This document shows, piece by piece, positions 54,421 through 64,000 of a DNA stretch of 64,000 nucleotides. The stretch lies in assembly GCA_016169945.1 (NCBI GenBank), contig JADLSH010000026.1, forward strand, positions 427,928 through 491,927, written 5' to 3'. Under the pieces are notes generated by a model. The model worked only from the letters and a program-made list of their open reading frames with translations. It was not told the DNA's origin and did not search any database. Source of the DNA: Trachythela sp. YZ-2020 (lineage: Eukaryota; Cnidaria; Anthozoa; Malacalcyonacea; Clavulariidae). Position 1 is the first letter of the stretch. Every line of letters begins with the position of its first letter. Position numbers and translations under genes: made by a program.

Positions 54421-56337
54421 CTTCGAACGTTGAAAAGATGAATTTTCAGAGGATTTTTGTGCTTTTTTACTGGACTGTTCATGGAAATTAAAGTGTTTCA
54501 TATCAAAGGATATTACGGCTTAAGAACTCGAACAAATGGAATTTTTCACTCATTGTCTGAATTTAAGAAGCAGGATATAGCAATCTGGAAACAAGCAAGT
54601 GTCCTTATTTTACTGTTTATAATGGAAGCTGAGTTATAATTTGTTGTTTCCACAGGTATGTTCAATAATTTGTTTGTCCTTCCTTATCAGGAATTACAAG
54701 TGTCTTAAAATACACATTTTGAAGAAAATGACACATATTGCTCTTTAAATTTTGCAAAATCTGGCGTGGCCTTTAGCTAGAGAAAAGGTATTTTATGAAA
54801 GTTAAATCATACTTTGTTTTATTAAAACTTGAAACATTAATAGGAAAAATGTGCTAGATGTTGTAATTGCCAAATATAATGCACTTATGCAGTGAAAATG
54901 TCATGTTGTCACATGCTTATGAAATTGCTCCTGTGTTGCTTTGTTATATAGTAAATATAGATCATAGATGCAAAAACTTTCTTGAGGCTGCTCAAGTAGT
55001 CAAGTATTGGTTGTTATGAGTCAGGAAATGCCGCATTGATTTGTTTGAGTTTAAGTGTCTTATGGCCATCGTAAATATAGGGGTGCTTGCTTTGTCAAAT
55101 TCAATGGTGATATGGCATATAAATAAACATATCTTAAGATTTTGCCCCTGGCAGCTTCATAGAAAAATTAGTGGGTATGCTGGGAAAATTTTTTATCTCT
55201 GAATATGGGTATGTCAGCCGTCACTGACTGCAGCCCCCTTAAGAAAATGTTATAGCAATTTGGTATTGATTCATATCTTACTGTTTTGTGGTTACAAAAT
55301 TATTGGTAGAGTAACTGGCATAATCATTTTCTACTTTGGCTTGGATTTTAAATACACTTTTGCCATTATTGGCCTACATTTGCCTTACAATTTCCCTGTT
55401 TTTGGCCATTTCTGCAAAGATTTAGTATTATTTATGTTTTTTCTTGCAGATAAATTATTCCATGTTGTTGATACAACACTGTCAAGTCTAGTAAAAGGCT
55501 CTTATTAATCATCTTGGGTCTTTTGGAAATATAATATCCACATAACATGCTCTTTTATATAAGCTTTCAATTATGAGGAAATAGCTACACATTGACATTT
55601 TGTATGATGATTGTGCTTACTTTATTCAAAACAGTGTTCAGAGGTCATTACGTCAGTGCTTACTATCAATCATTCATAGTGCACTTAGTAATGTTAGCCA
55701 AATTTCATGATTATACAAATTGTTTTGAGAAACTAACAGTATTTATGTGAATTAGACCTTGGTGTGTTTACAAACTTTAGAATAATAATTTAAGTAAATT
55801 TGAGTTTTATTGTACTTATACCATGTGTTTAACACAAGTAATTGAAAAGTCTACAAACATGTTGTACAATTTTTGTTCTTGATATGCATATTTGGATTTA
55901 ATTAAATTACATCTAATTCTTTGCTCAAATGAGTACTAAAATACTGGAATCTTTCAGATCAGTGAACAATATAATTATACCTTATATAGCTAAGTATTTT
56001 ATAATCTGTTTCTGTTTAGTTTAAACAAATGATGGGGAAGTAACTTGGGAATGTTGATGGGATTTTTCAAAGAGTGAGCTTGCCTATTTTCAAACCATAA
56101 AAAGAGAAATAACGGAGCAAAATGACTTATTTAAAATTTTAAAACCTTTGGGAAGCATTCCTAAATGTTTTCCATTATTAATTTTTGCAAAATTTCCTTT
56201 GACTACAATGCTGTTTTATCAACTTGAAAAGCAGAGAAACCCACGAAACACTCCTTCCATGCGTCGCCATATTGATTATTGAATTATTTAACTCGCCCCA
56301 GGGATTGCGCCGAGTTTCGCTCATAAATTCGTGCACG
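54421..56337. other. no gene seen
   Basis: Nearly 2 kb of AT-rich DNA between the two tRNA-like blocks. The hydrophobic ORF at 55260-55508 has low-complexity Phe/Ile/Leu composition, no splice context and no recognisable family, so it is not called. Confidence 0.3.
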
Positions 56338-56440
56338 TCCTCCAGTAATATAGTATAGCTCAGTGGGTTGAAACCTGTTGTCTCTCTAACAGGAGTAACA
56401 GGTGGGAATTTTGCCAGCGCTGGTCAACAAATTGCGGGCG
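56338..56440 (+). repeat. repeated tRNA-like block, copy 2
   Basis: 27 bases are identical to the block at 54308. GGGTTGAAACCTG then follows, and AGGTGGGAATTTTGCC after it. Its position ~500 bp upstream of a LINE ORF1 could make it the internal promoter of that LINE, but the other copy has no LINE attached. Confidence 0.4.
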
Positions 56441-56946
56441 CACGCGAAAAATTCTTTCAAAATTTGTTAAAATGAGCAAAAACAAGTTTTCGAGTGTCTT
56501 TTTTGGCCAGAAAACAGTGGATTTATCAGTATTAAATATTTTTCTACAAAGTTTATGACAAAATAAACGGACGAAAGAAATTGGACTGAAATCAGAGAAT
56601 TATAAAGGATATTATTCTACGACGAAACATTAGCGAAATTTTACTTTGTTTGAAGATGCTAGTTGTTTTGGCTCCGTGAACAGATAAAATTAAAAAGTTA
56701 AACTTACGGTGGGTTTGAATTTAATTTTTACACATTTTCTATACAAAAAATACTGACATAGTTTTCTTATTATCAAAACCTGTGAGATTTGGTAGGACCA
56801 AAATCGCCATTTTGCGAAAAATAAGAAAAAGCCAACTTTTCAACTTAAGATTGTAAAAAATCTAGCCGAGAGCCTCAAAACGAGACTATCCTTAAACTGT
56901 AGTCTGAAGCTTTCTTAATCCCTTAACCAAAGTAATTTAGACATAA

Positions 56947-57939
56947 AAATTCGGGCTGATACCAAAACATGAAAATTTAAATTTGAAGTCACGTTTGGCT
57001 GACTTAGAAGTCAAAGTGTTCCCTGAGGATCAATCGAATAATTCAATCGGCTTCAAAGAAAGCAATGATGCTGTTGTCATTAACCTTTCTACTATCAATG
57101 CTACCAGCATTCCTCTAGATAACATTTCCCAAATCGTTTCATCCAATGAAAATAACCATAATCATTCTAAGGGAGCTGATAATTGTCACGGTGTTGTTGC
57201 TGATGAGATGTCTATACTAAAGTCTGCCCAACAAATTTCTGATTTGGGCTTTCTTGTTAGTCAAAGAAATATTGAAGTTGATGATTTAAACATAACAATA
57301 ACCTCTCTACGTGAAAGAATTAAAACCGTTGAAGCGTTAAACGATCAATTAAGGCTGTCGGCAAAGAGCATAAATATGGAATTAAAAGATAACTTTAATC
57401 CCATTCAAACGAATGATAATCACGTGAATGATAATATGACAGAGCAAAAGGGAGAAAGTAAAACGAAATTTAAATTGATTAACGAAACTAAAGAATGGTT
57501 GGGACGTTTACCTCTGATTGAAACCCCTATGATTAGAAATCTTGTAAAACAACCTATTTCTCAAACTAGCAACGGGCAACAACAAAATCAGGCTGAAAGG
57601 CAGTATAGACCAAACAAAGAATGGTTGGGACGTTTACCTCTGATCGAAACCCCTATGATTAGAAATCTTGTAAAACAACCTATTTCTCAAACTAGCAACG
57701 GGCAACTACAAAACCAGGCTGAAAGGCAGTATATACCAAACAAAGAAAATCGGGGTAAACAGTATTATCATAGACGAGGGAAGTCCAATAAAACTGTGTC
57801 ATCTGGTAGTGAAAGTATTAGTCACAGGGCTCAGCCAAGAATGATAAAAAGCCATAATTTTCGCACTGTTACTTTGAGGAAGCGTCCCCCAAATTGGGAC
57901 AATCATTTGGAATTGGTTCGCCAAATAACAATGACATGA
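56947..57939 (+). CDS. LINE ORF1 protein, coiled coil, with internal 42-residue duplication
   Basis: Open from 56947; the first in-frame ATG is only at 57208, so the true start is lost or upstream in another frame. A coiled-coil stretch (ISDLGFLVSQRNIEVDDLNI ... LRERIKTVEALNDQL) is followed by two 42-residue repeats (EWLGRLPLIETPMIRN ... QAERQYRPNK) from exact-length 126-bp units at 57490-57615 and 57616-57741, then a basic tail (RRGKSNK, TVTLRKRPP). The frame stops at 57939 and ORF2 begins in the next frame. Likely an RNA-binding chaperone of the LINE particle; no RRM or zinc knuckle is visible. Confidence 0.6.
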   Translation, partial: KFGLIPKHENLNLKSRLADLEVKVFPEDQSNNSIGFKESNDAVVINLSTINATSIPLDNISQIVSSNENNHNHSKGADNCHGVVADEMSILKSAQQISDLGFLVSQRNIEVDDLNITITSLRERIKTVEALNDQLRLSAKSINMELKDNFNPIQTNDNHVNDNMTEQKGESKTKFKLINETKEWLGRLPLIETPMIRNLVKQPISQTSNGQQQNQAERQYRPNKEWLGRLPLIETPMIRNLVKQPISQTSNGQLQNQAERQYIPNKENRGKQYYHRRGKSNKTVSSGSESISHRAQPRMIKSHNFRTVTLRKRPPNWDNHLELVRQITMT

Positions 57940-59150
57940 GGAAATTTGCCATCGCCTCCCCAAATAGTAGTAAAGTACAAACTAACATACCTGTCAGAAT
58001 TACTTCGTATTGTAATAATAATAGACATACTTTCTGGCAAAAGAAACAGAATATGACTCAAGATGGACCAAACCTATCGAACCTAGTAAATATTCAAATT
58101 GTAAATTCTGGGGAAAAGACCAAAAGTGCGAAATTAAACGAACATGTACCAAAACCGCTTTTGGATAGGCCTGCTCTGGGACGGTAACTCGCCTTAACTC
58201 GCCGCGAGATAATGCGAGTTAAGGCGAGTTAAGGCGATTTAAGGAAAAATTGCGACTTTAAGCAATGCGAGTTAAGGCGATTTAAGGCGATTTAAAGCGA
58301 TTTAAGGCGATTTAAGGCGATATTGCGAGTTAAGGCGAGTTAAGGCGAGTTAAGGCGATTTAAGGCGATTTAAGGAAAATTGGGACTTTTAACCGATGCG
58401 ATTTAAGGCGATTTAAGGCGATTTAAGGCGAGTTAAGGCGAGTTAAGGCGAGTTGAGGTCCCAGAGCAGGCCTTTGGATATACAAAGATCAAAATTTAGA
58501 ATTGCCCATCTAAACGTTCGCTCAATTAAGAATAGGAATCATCTTATACAGGTTCGAGAGCTTATGAGGGATAGTAACTATGATATTTTGGCTTTGTCAG
58601 AGACCTGGTTAAACTCCACGGTGACAAACGCGGAAGTGGAAATTGAAGGCTTTAAACTAACAAGATTGGATCGGTTGGGAAAGACTGGAGGGGGAGTTTG
58701 TGTCTATACTACATCGTCGATTAAAGTCAAAGTTCTTAAAGACATAACAGGGATATCTGAATTCGGATTTCATCAGCTATGGATCCAAATACAACTCAGG
58801 AATCTAAGATCAATTCTCCTCTGTGTCACTTACAGGCCTGACTATTGTCCAACTTCAACTTTCCATGATAATTTCATGGAAAACTATACACACGTTGCTC
58901 ACATTAGGAAAGAGATAATTGTTGTAGGTGATTTAAATTGTGACGTGCTGAACCCGGACTCTCCAGAGGCTATGTCGCTACTTGATTTCTGTACAAGTGT
59001 GAATCAAACCCTATAGATAAAAGAGCCTACACGAGTAACAGAAACGTCATCTTCTCTCATTGATATTATAATGACGTCGAATGTCAGTTTAGTAGAAAAT
59101 CATGGGGTGGTTTTATCTCACATTAGTGATCACTATCTAATATATGCTTT
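57894..59150 (+). pseudogene. LINE ORF2 endonuclease, split by a 305-bp insertion
   Basis: 57894-58167 carries the lead-in (NLSNLVNIQIVNSG, HVPKPLLD), and 58481 onward continues with RSKFRIAHLNVRSIKNRNHL, ILALSETWL, GGGVCVYT, VTYRPDY and VVGDLNCDVL. These are the apurinic-type endonuclease motifs (N in HLNVRS, E in SETWL, D and N in GDLNCD). After a TAG at 59014 the match goes on (SLIDIIMT, HISDHYLIYAF). Excising the insertion plus one TTTGGATA rejoins PKPLLDIQRSKF in frame. Confidence 0.8.
58168..58472. mobile_element. 305-bp non-autonomous element with GCGAKTTAAGG minisatellite core
   Basis: The ends GGCCTGCTCTGGGAC and GTCCCAGAGCAGGCC are perfect 15-bp inverted repeats, flanked by an exact 8-bp duplication TTTGGATA (58160-58167, 58473-58480). 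Inside are ~20 copies of an 11-bp unit, GCGAGTTAAGG or GCGATTTAAGG; a short inverse copy (ACTCGCCTTAACTCGCC) lies at the left end. The 8-bp duplication points to a hAT-type mobiliser. No protein is encoded. Confidence 0.88.
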
Positions 59151-62000
59151 TAAAACTTAAGATGTTGGAAGCCCACCTATTATATATATGTGTGAGATCC
59201 TACAAAAATTATAAACCTGATCGTTTCCTGGCGGATTTACAACGAATACCTTGGTATGATATTTCCATCATTGATGATGTAAATGAAATGCTAGACCATT
59301 TCAATGAGAGGTTTCTCCATGTACTGGAATCACACGCACTCAGAAAACAGTGGAGGATTAAACACTGCAGCTGCCTTTATTAGCACAGAAATTCTTGAAC
59401 TTATGCAACACAGAGATAACTTATTGAAAAAAAGCCAGTTCGAATTACTAAATTAGCAGCCGATTGGGAATTCTATCGTAATCTAAGAAAAGAAGTAAAA
59501 TCTAAACTGAGAGATGCCGAAGGAAATATGTACGGACAGAATTAGAGCACAGTCAAAACATTAATTCAAAGTGGAAGATAATTAGAAATTGTATTCGCAA
59601 AGAAAGCACTCGACAAGTCTACACAAAGGATATGAAAGAAGTGGCTAATGAGTTTAACTCAGTTTTTCACCTCAGTTGGAAGGAGGGTTTCTGAAGATTG
59701 CACATCTTTAATAGAATTATATAACCTACCTGCACTGCCAACAAGTGCTCCGTTGGCTGTGGCTGAGTCACTAAAATTTCAGTTTTGTTCCTGTCACGTG
59801 TAGAGAGGTACGAAGAACAGTTATGGCATTTCAATCGAACAAAGCTCCTGGCTATGATAAAGTACGAATGTCTACAATAAAGGATGCTCTTCCCATGTAT
59901 TCTCCCAGTTGCTTACTTGATTATGATAAATCGCTTTTTCGTTACAGACTTCAGTCTTTCCATCAGCCTGGAAAATATCAGAAGTAGTGCCGCTTCTTAA
60001 AGAGGGGAGACTGGGCCGAAGTCGCAAATAAATACATTACCATCATCGTTACTACTTCAGCGACTCTCAAAAATTTCCAGAGCGAGTAGCATTAAATCAA
60101 CTGACCTCTTTATACGAACAAAAAGAAATGTCTAAGTAAACAAAGTGGCAATAAGCAACTACATTCATGAGACTCTTTATGTTTATGACAGACAAGGTGT
60201 TTAAAGCAATGGACCCAAAAGAACCTACAGTCATAGTATTACTGGATTTGTCAAAGGCGTTTGACAGTATAGATCACTGCAAACTCTTAAATAAAGTTAA
60301 AAGCATTAGGTCTCAGCCTTGGCGTCTAAATGGTTCGTGGTTGATTGACCGGAAGCGACAGCAGGTTAAGATACGACATTTCATTGAACCAGACAGTTGG
60401 GAATCTGTCGGTAATTTTTGAACTATTTAAGATTGTTAGCAGTTGAGAGCCTATGTTTTAATTTTTGTTAAGAGTTTGCAGACGAGCACTAGTCAACGCG
60501 GATAAATTCAGTACTGTGAGTTGGTTCATTGCTTAAATATTTGCTCAAAACAGTAAATACGTCAAGAGTCTTCACATGAATGGTTACTATTGTTATTTCT
60601 TTGATGTTTATTTAGACATTTTCTTGCTCCGTAGGCAGGTCAGTTGATTTATGTTATATTGCTTCACAAATTTTTGAAGTCGCAAAACAACAATAGACCA
60701 CTATCGTTACTACCAGCGATCAAAAATTTGTGAGCGAGTAGTACTAAATCAACTGACCTCTTATACGAACAAAAAGAAATGTCTAAGTAAACATCAAAGT
60801 GGCACAAGCAACTACATTCATGTGAGACTCTTTGGCGTGTCGGCGACAGACAAGGTGTTTAAAAGCAATGGACTCAAAAGAACTCTACAGTCATAGTATT
60901 ACTGATTTGTCAAAAGGCGTTTGACAGTATAGATCACCGCAAACTCTTAACAAAGTTAAAAGCATTAGGTCTCCAGCCTTGGCGTCTTAGAATGGTTCAA
61001 AAGTTACTTGACCGGAAGGACACAGCAGGTTAAGATTGGTTCAGTAGCAACAGAACCAGGTCACATCACTCATGGAGTACCGCAAGGCCCAATATTAGGA
61101 CCTGCTTTGTTCAATATTTATCTGGAATGATTGCCTACAATCCTGAATTTTGGTGACTTAGAATCGTACGTAGATGATTCAAAATTGTATCTTTCGTTTC
61201 CTACTGGCATGTTAATGAAATTATACGGAAGATCAATGAGGATTTGTTAAAATCACAGCTGGTGCTGTCACAATAGTTTATTGATTAATCCAGACAAGAC
61301 CAAAGTGTTAGTAATAGGGACACAAAAATGTTGCAACGATTAATGACGACTTTTTATGTGACATTACTTGAGAAAAGGATTACTCCCATTATTTCAGCAC
61401 GCGACCTTGGGATTCAACTTGATTCAACACTAAGTTTTAACGAACATGTAGCAAACACTGTTTCTACTTGTGTTGCGAGCTTATGTCAGATAAACAGGGT
61501 TAAACATCTTTTCGATTCCTAAGAGTTTGGAAAACGTCATTTCGTCCCTAGTATTTTCCAAATTGTACTATTGTTCGCTAAAACATATGGTCCAGTACGA
61601 CTAAGAAGAACATAGAAAAACTTCAAAAGTGCAAAACTTCATATGAGAATAATTACAGGAACACAAAATATGAGCATATTACCCAATACCAAACACCTGA
61701 ATTGGCTACCTGTCTCAGACATGTTAAAAATACTTTGTTATGCGTTCTGACGTTTAAATGTTTGAATGGACAAGCCCTGACTATCTCAATTCATATTTCA
61801 GGAGAGATCATCTTTGCATCAGAAACACCCAGGAATAAACATAAACTAAACATTCCAGCTTATAGATCGGCGGCCGGACAACGAACATTTGAATACCACA
61901 GCATCCCTTGGAACTCTCTGCCTAGTAATACATTGAGCATGAAAATTTTTTAAAGATTTTAAAAGAAGTTTATATAACTATTTGCATGAACTTTTTCTCT
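59151..62000 (+). pseudogene. LINE reverse transcriptase, heavily frameshifted, with internal duplication
   Basis: The linker (59200-59760) leads into FCSCH-REVRRTVMAFQSNKA at 59777 and on to LLDLSKAFDSIDHCKLLNKV at 60235-60300. After a 260-bp foreign stretch, the segment restarts near 60690 (CGCAAAACAACAATAGACCA) and repeats the same RT part before continuing through YVDDSKL (61170) and the C-terminus (NSLPSN, 61915). Compared with the copy at 34.2 kb it has frequent one- to three-base indels. It still carries ten bases near 61490 that the other copy has lost. Confidence 0.8.
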
Positions 62001-62039
62001 TAAAAACTTAATGAATTTATCTTATTATCGATTTAGACT

Positions 62040-63430
62040 GTAAATATATAATAGAATAATTTAGATACAATTGTACATAAAATTAATCTGAAAAACCAAA
62101 TGTTTGGAGAATTAATAACACATTAATAGTCAACACGTCTTCCGACCACTGATCTGAAAACAAGGACTGATAGTGCATCTCCATGGCTAAATGAAGCCAA
62201 TTGTGGCCATATCGGTGTAATCCACAACAAATTCATTGTAGTTGGGACATGTTAAAAGAGGTTCTAACATACCAGTTATTGGTGGAAAGGAAAATATTGT
62301 CTCGATAAGAATTTGCCATCAAAATTCTCTTCCTAAATTTTCCGGTGAATAACTAATGAGGGCACACTGATGTACGCTATAAGCCCTATTATGTGGTGTG
62401 TTTAAAACGTTCTAAAACTCATTAGAAGAGATGTTGGAAGCTATATTTTCACGTTGCATAGAAAATATATTTGCTTCATAACATAACTAATTTAAACAGC
62501 TAACGATTTGACTAGTCAAGAATTTGACAGATTTAAAAATCTGATCTCATTAAAAATATTCTGGCTTCAAAAATTGGCCTGATAATTCAATAGGATGCTC
62601 TATCCAGTTATAGTTTCCAGATCAGTGCTTCCGACTCGCAAAAACCTGTTAAAATGGGGAATATCATCCACATCTGAATATTAGCTCGTTCTGTTTGGCA
62701 CCTGAAACTTTATTTTCACGTCGTCGCTGGATGCAAGACCTACCTAACTGAGGGACGTTTACCTGGCGACATGATTCTGTTCTCTAAACTTTCTTGCATC
62801 CACACTTAAACTGCAGAACATGCTAACCTTATGTTGACCTTCAGGCTATATTAGTCCATCTGTTCACTGAGATAGATTACGCCCTGATCTTTTGATAACT
62901 ATTGAAAACAAATGTATTTACATACCGAACTCTTTTTGATTGGTCCATTTGAATTTTGACTAAAGTTTCAGGGGGGTCTTGACCGCATTTGGGCAATATT
63001 CGAGCTTTCTTGATCATTGGTTAAGGAAATATTCTCCTTCTCATTGGCTCGATTTGTTTGACTAATTCGCCCTTGGGGTATTCAGCAGCGCTCTGGGGTA
63101 TTCAGCAGTCTCAGTCAATGAAATGAACACAAAGTCTTCTGATTGCTACTTGACCGCAAAGGTTCAAATTGGTTTGAGGATCGAGTATAATGCACGCTTT
63201 GGAATACAAGAGATCTGTCCAAGGTACTATCAATGACACCGATGTCAGTCTGTCGAGAGATTTTGGCAGATATTTTCATACCCAGAGTTGCTCGTCAACA
63301 AAATAAGAAGTGTACAGCGATAAGGTATTAAAAGAGATTTCTATTTATATTGGTTTATAGTCTGATACTAATACTATTACTGAGTATTACTGTTCAGTGT
63401 GTCTATTTCACGCTGGTAAAAGCCGCTTGG
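62040..63430. other. no gene seen
   Basis: AT-rich sequence. CTTGGGGTATTCAGCAGCGCTCTGGGGTATTCAGCAG (63073-63108) contains a short direct repeat. Nothing else stands out. Confidence 0.3.
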
Positions 63431-63442
63431 CTGAATTAGCAT

Positions 63443-64000
63443 CAATCAATCAATCAATCAAAAACTTTATTTAAACAGGTAATCTACAGTATGGTATATA
63501 AAAATAACGTAACATTTACAATAACAATTTACTGATACAGAGACAATTTACACTTAGACTTTACACATTAAAAACTACAACATGTTTACTGGATTTACAA
63601 GATTGCCGCGTATCATATGGAAAAGAAGGTCAATTTCTCTTGAATTGACTAAGAGAGCATATTGCTCGTACATACATTTTGAGGTAACTCATTCCACAGC
63701 ACCGCCTCGTTATAACTAAAACTTGCTTACTGTAGTTCGTTCTTGCGGTTTTGGCACAAATAAAGTGTTTTCAGAGTTTCAAATTGTATCCTGTGCTGTG
63801 ATTCAAACAATTCATGAAGATAATGTGAGCCAATTCGTTAATCGTTTTAAACATCAATATAGCTTTATGCTTATTCGGCGTGTTGAAAGATTATCCCAGC
63901 CCAGCTTACTAAAAAAGGTCGCTGGAACTAGCATCATATCGAGATTTGGTGATGACCTCGCTGTCCTATTTTGCAATTTTTGGTAATTTATCATTTAACG
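63443..64000 (-). pseudogene. LINE 3' end running off the window
   Basis: The plus strand starts with five ATCA units (63443-63461), i.e. a TTGA-repeat 3' tail on the minus strand. This is followed upstream (minus strand) by coding sequence reading SFSYNEAVLWNELP near 63690-63720, the conserved LINE C-terminus. The tail type matches the LINE at 29352-29868 (GATT units). The copy continues past 64000. Confidence 0.65.

Larger units (their letters stand above)
56947..62035 (+). mobile_element. long CR1/L2-like LINE, decayed copy 2
   Basis: ORF1 (56947-57939), endonuclease (57960-59150, interrupted by an insertion) and RT to C-terminus (59770-62000) lie in order. The RT part is the same family as 34204-35757. 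Dozens of small indels mark 59380-62000, and an RT segment is duplicated. It lacks a clear 3' tail near 62040. Confidence 0.8.

Noticed and set aside
55260..55508. 82-codon hydrophobic ORF, possible membrane protein
   Set aside because: T-rich DNA gives Phe/Leu/Ile codons by chance; no family or splice signal.

Overview
This window looks like a gene-poor, repeat-dense stretch of an invertebrate metazoan genome. Exons are split by GT/AG introns, base composition is AT-rich, and at least four classes of eukaryotic transposon are present. The mix of CR1/L2-like LINEs, a BEL/Pao element, a tyrosine-recombinase (DIRS/Ngaro/PAT-type) retroelement, a mariner-like element and KDZ-type proteins fits a cnidarian, perhaps an anthozoan. 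That assignment is inference; no marker gene proves it.

Layout. 0-3.4 kb: 3' exons of a KDZ-transposase-related gene (+). 4-5.1 kb: a hairpin MITE and a ~195-bp tandem repeat. 5.5-8.3 kb: a LINE 3' end split by an apparently intact mariner-like element with 209-bp inverted repeats. 9.2-13.0 kb: a decayed tyrosine-recombinase retroelement between identical 113-bp direct repeats. 14.9-16.7 kb: a SINE-like unit, two minisatellites, a perfect 105-bp palindrome and a protein-kinase fragment. 17.0-23.2 kb: a complete BEL/Pao element (-) with apparently identical 382-bp LTRs and a 5-bp target duplication. 23.4-24.6 kb: second copies of the two minisatellites. 24.6-28.0 kb: four head-to-tail copies of a palindrome-rich terminal-inverted-repeat family; three keep a start codon followed by a splice donor. 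29.3-36.7 kb: LINE fragments on both strands, a Penelope-like scrap and an orphan first exon. 37.1-38.1 kb: last three exons of a small host gene (-). 38.5-38.7 kb: degenerate telomere-like and tRNA-like repeats. 39.3-49.6 kb: a 50-bp satellite array interrupted by a LINE. 50.4-53.3 kb: a hAT-like non-autonomous element, a perfect 263-bp tandem duplication carrying a putative first exon, and a 42-bp coding repeat with an inverted duplication and a nested MITE. 56.3-62.0 kb: a long decayed LINE with a minisatellite-cored 305-bp insertion. 63.4 kb to the end: another LINE 3' end.

The genes do not form a pathway. The content is mobile elements, their nested insertions and scattered host exons. 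Four insertions have exact target duplications that give back a sensible pre-insertion sequence. Several otherwise long ORFs are broken by single bases in short A-runs, so some frameshifts may be sequencing errors rather than biology.
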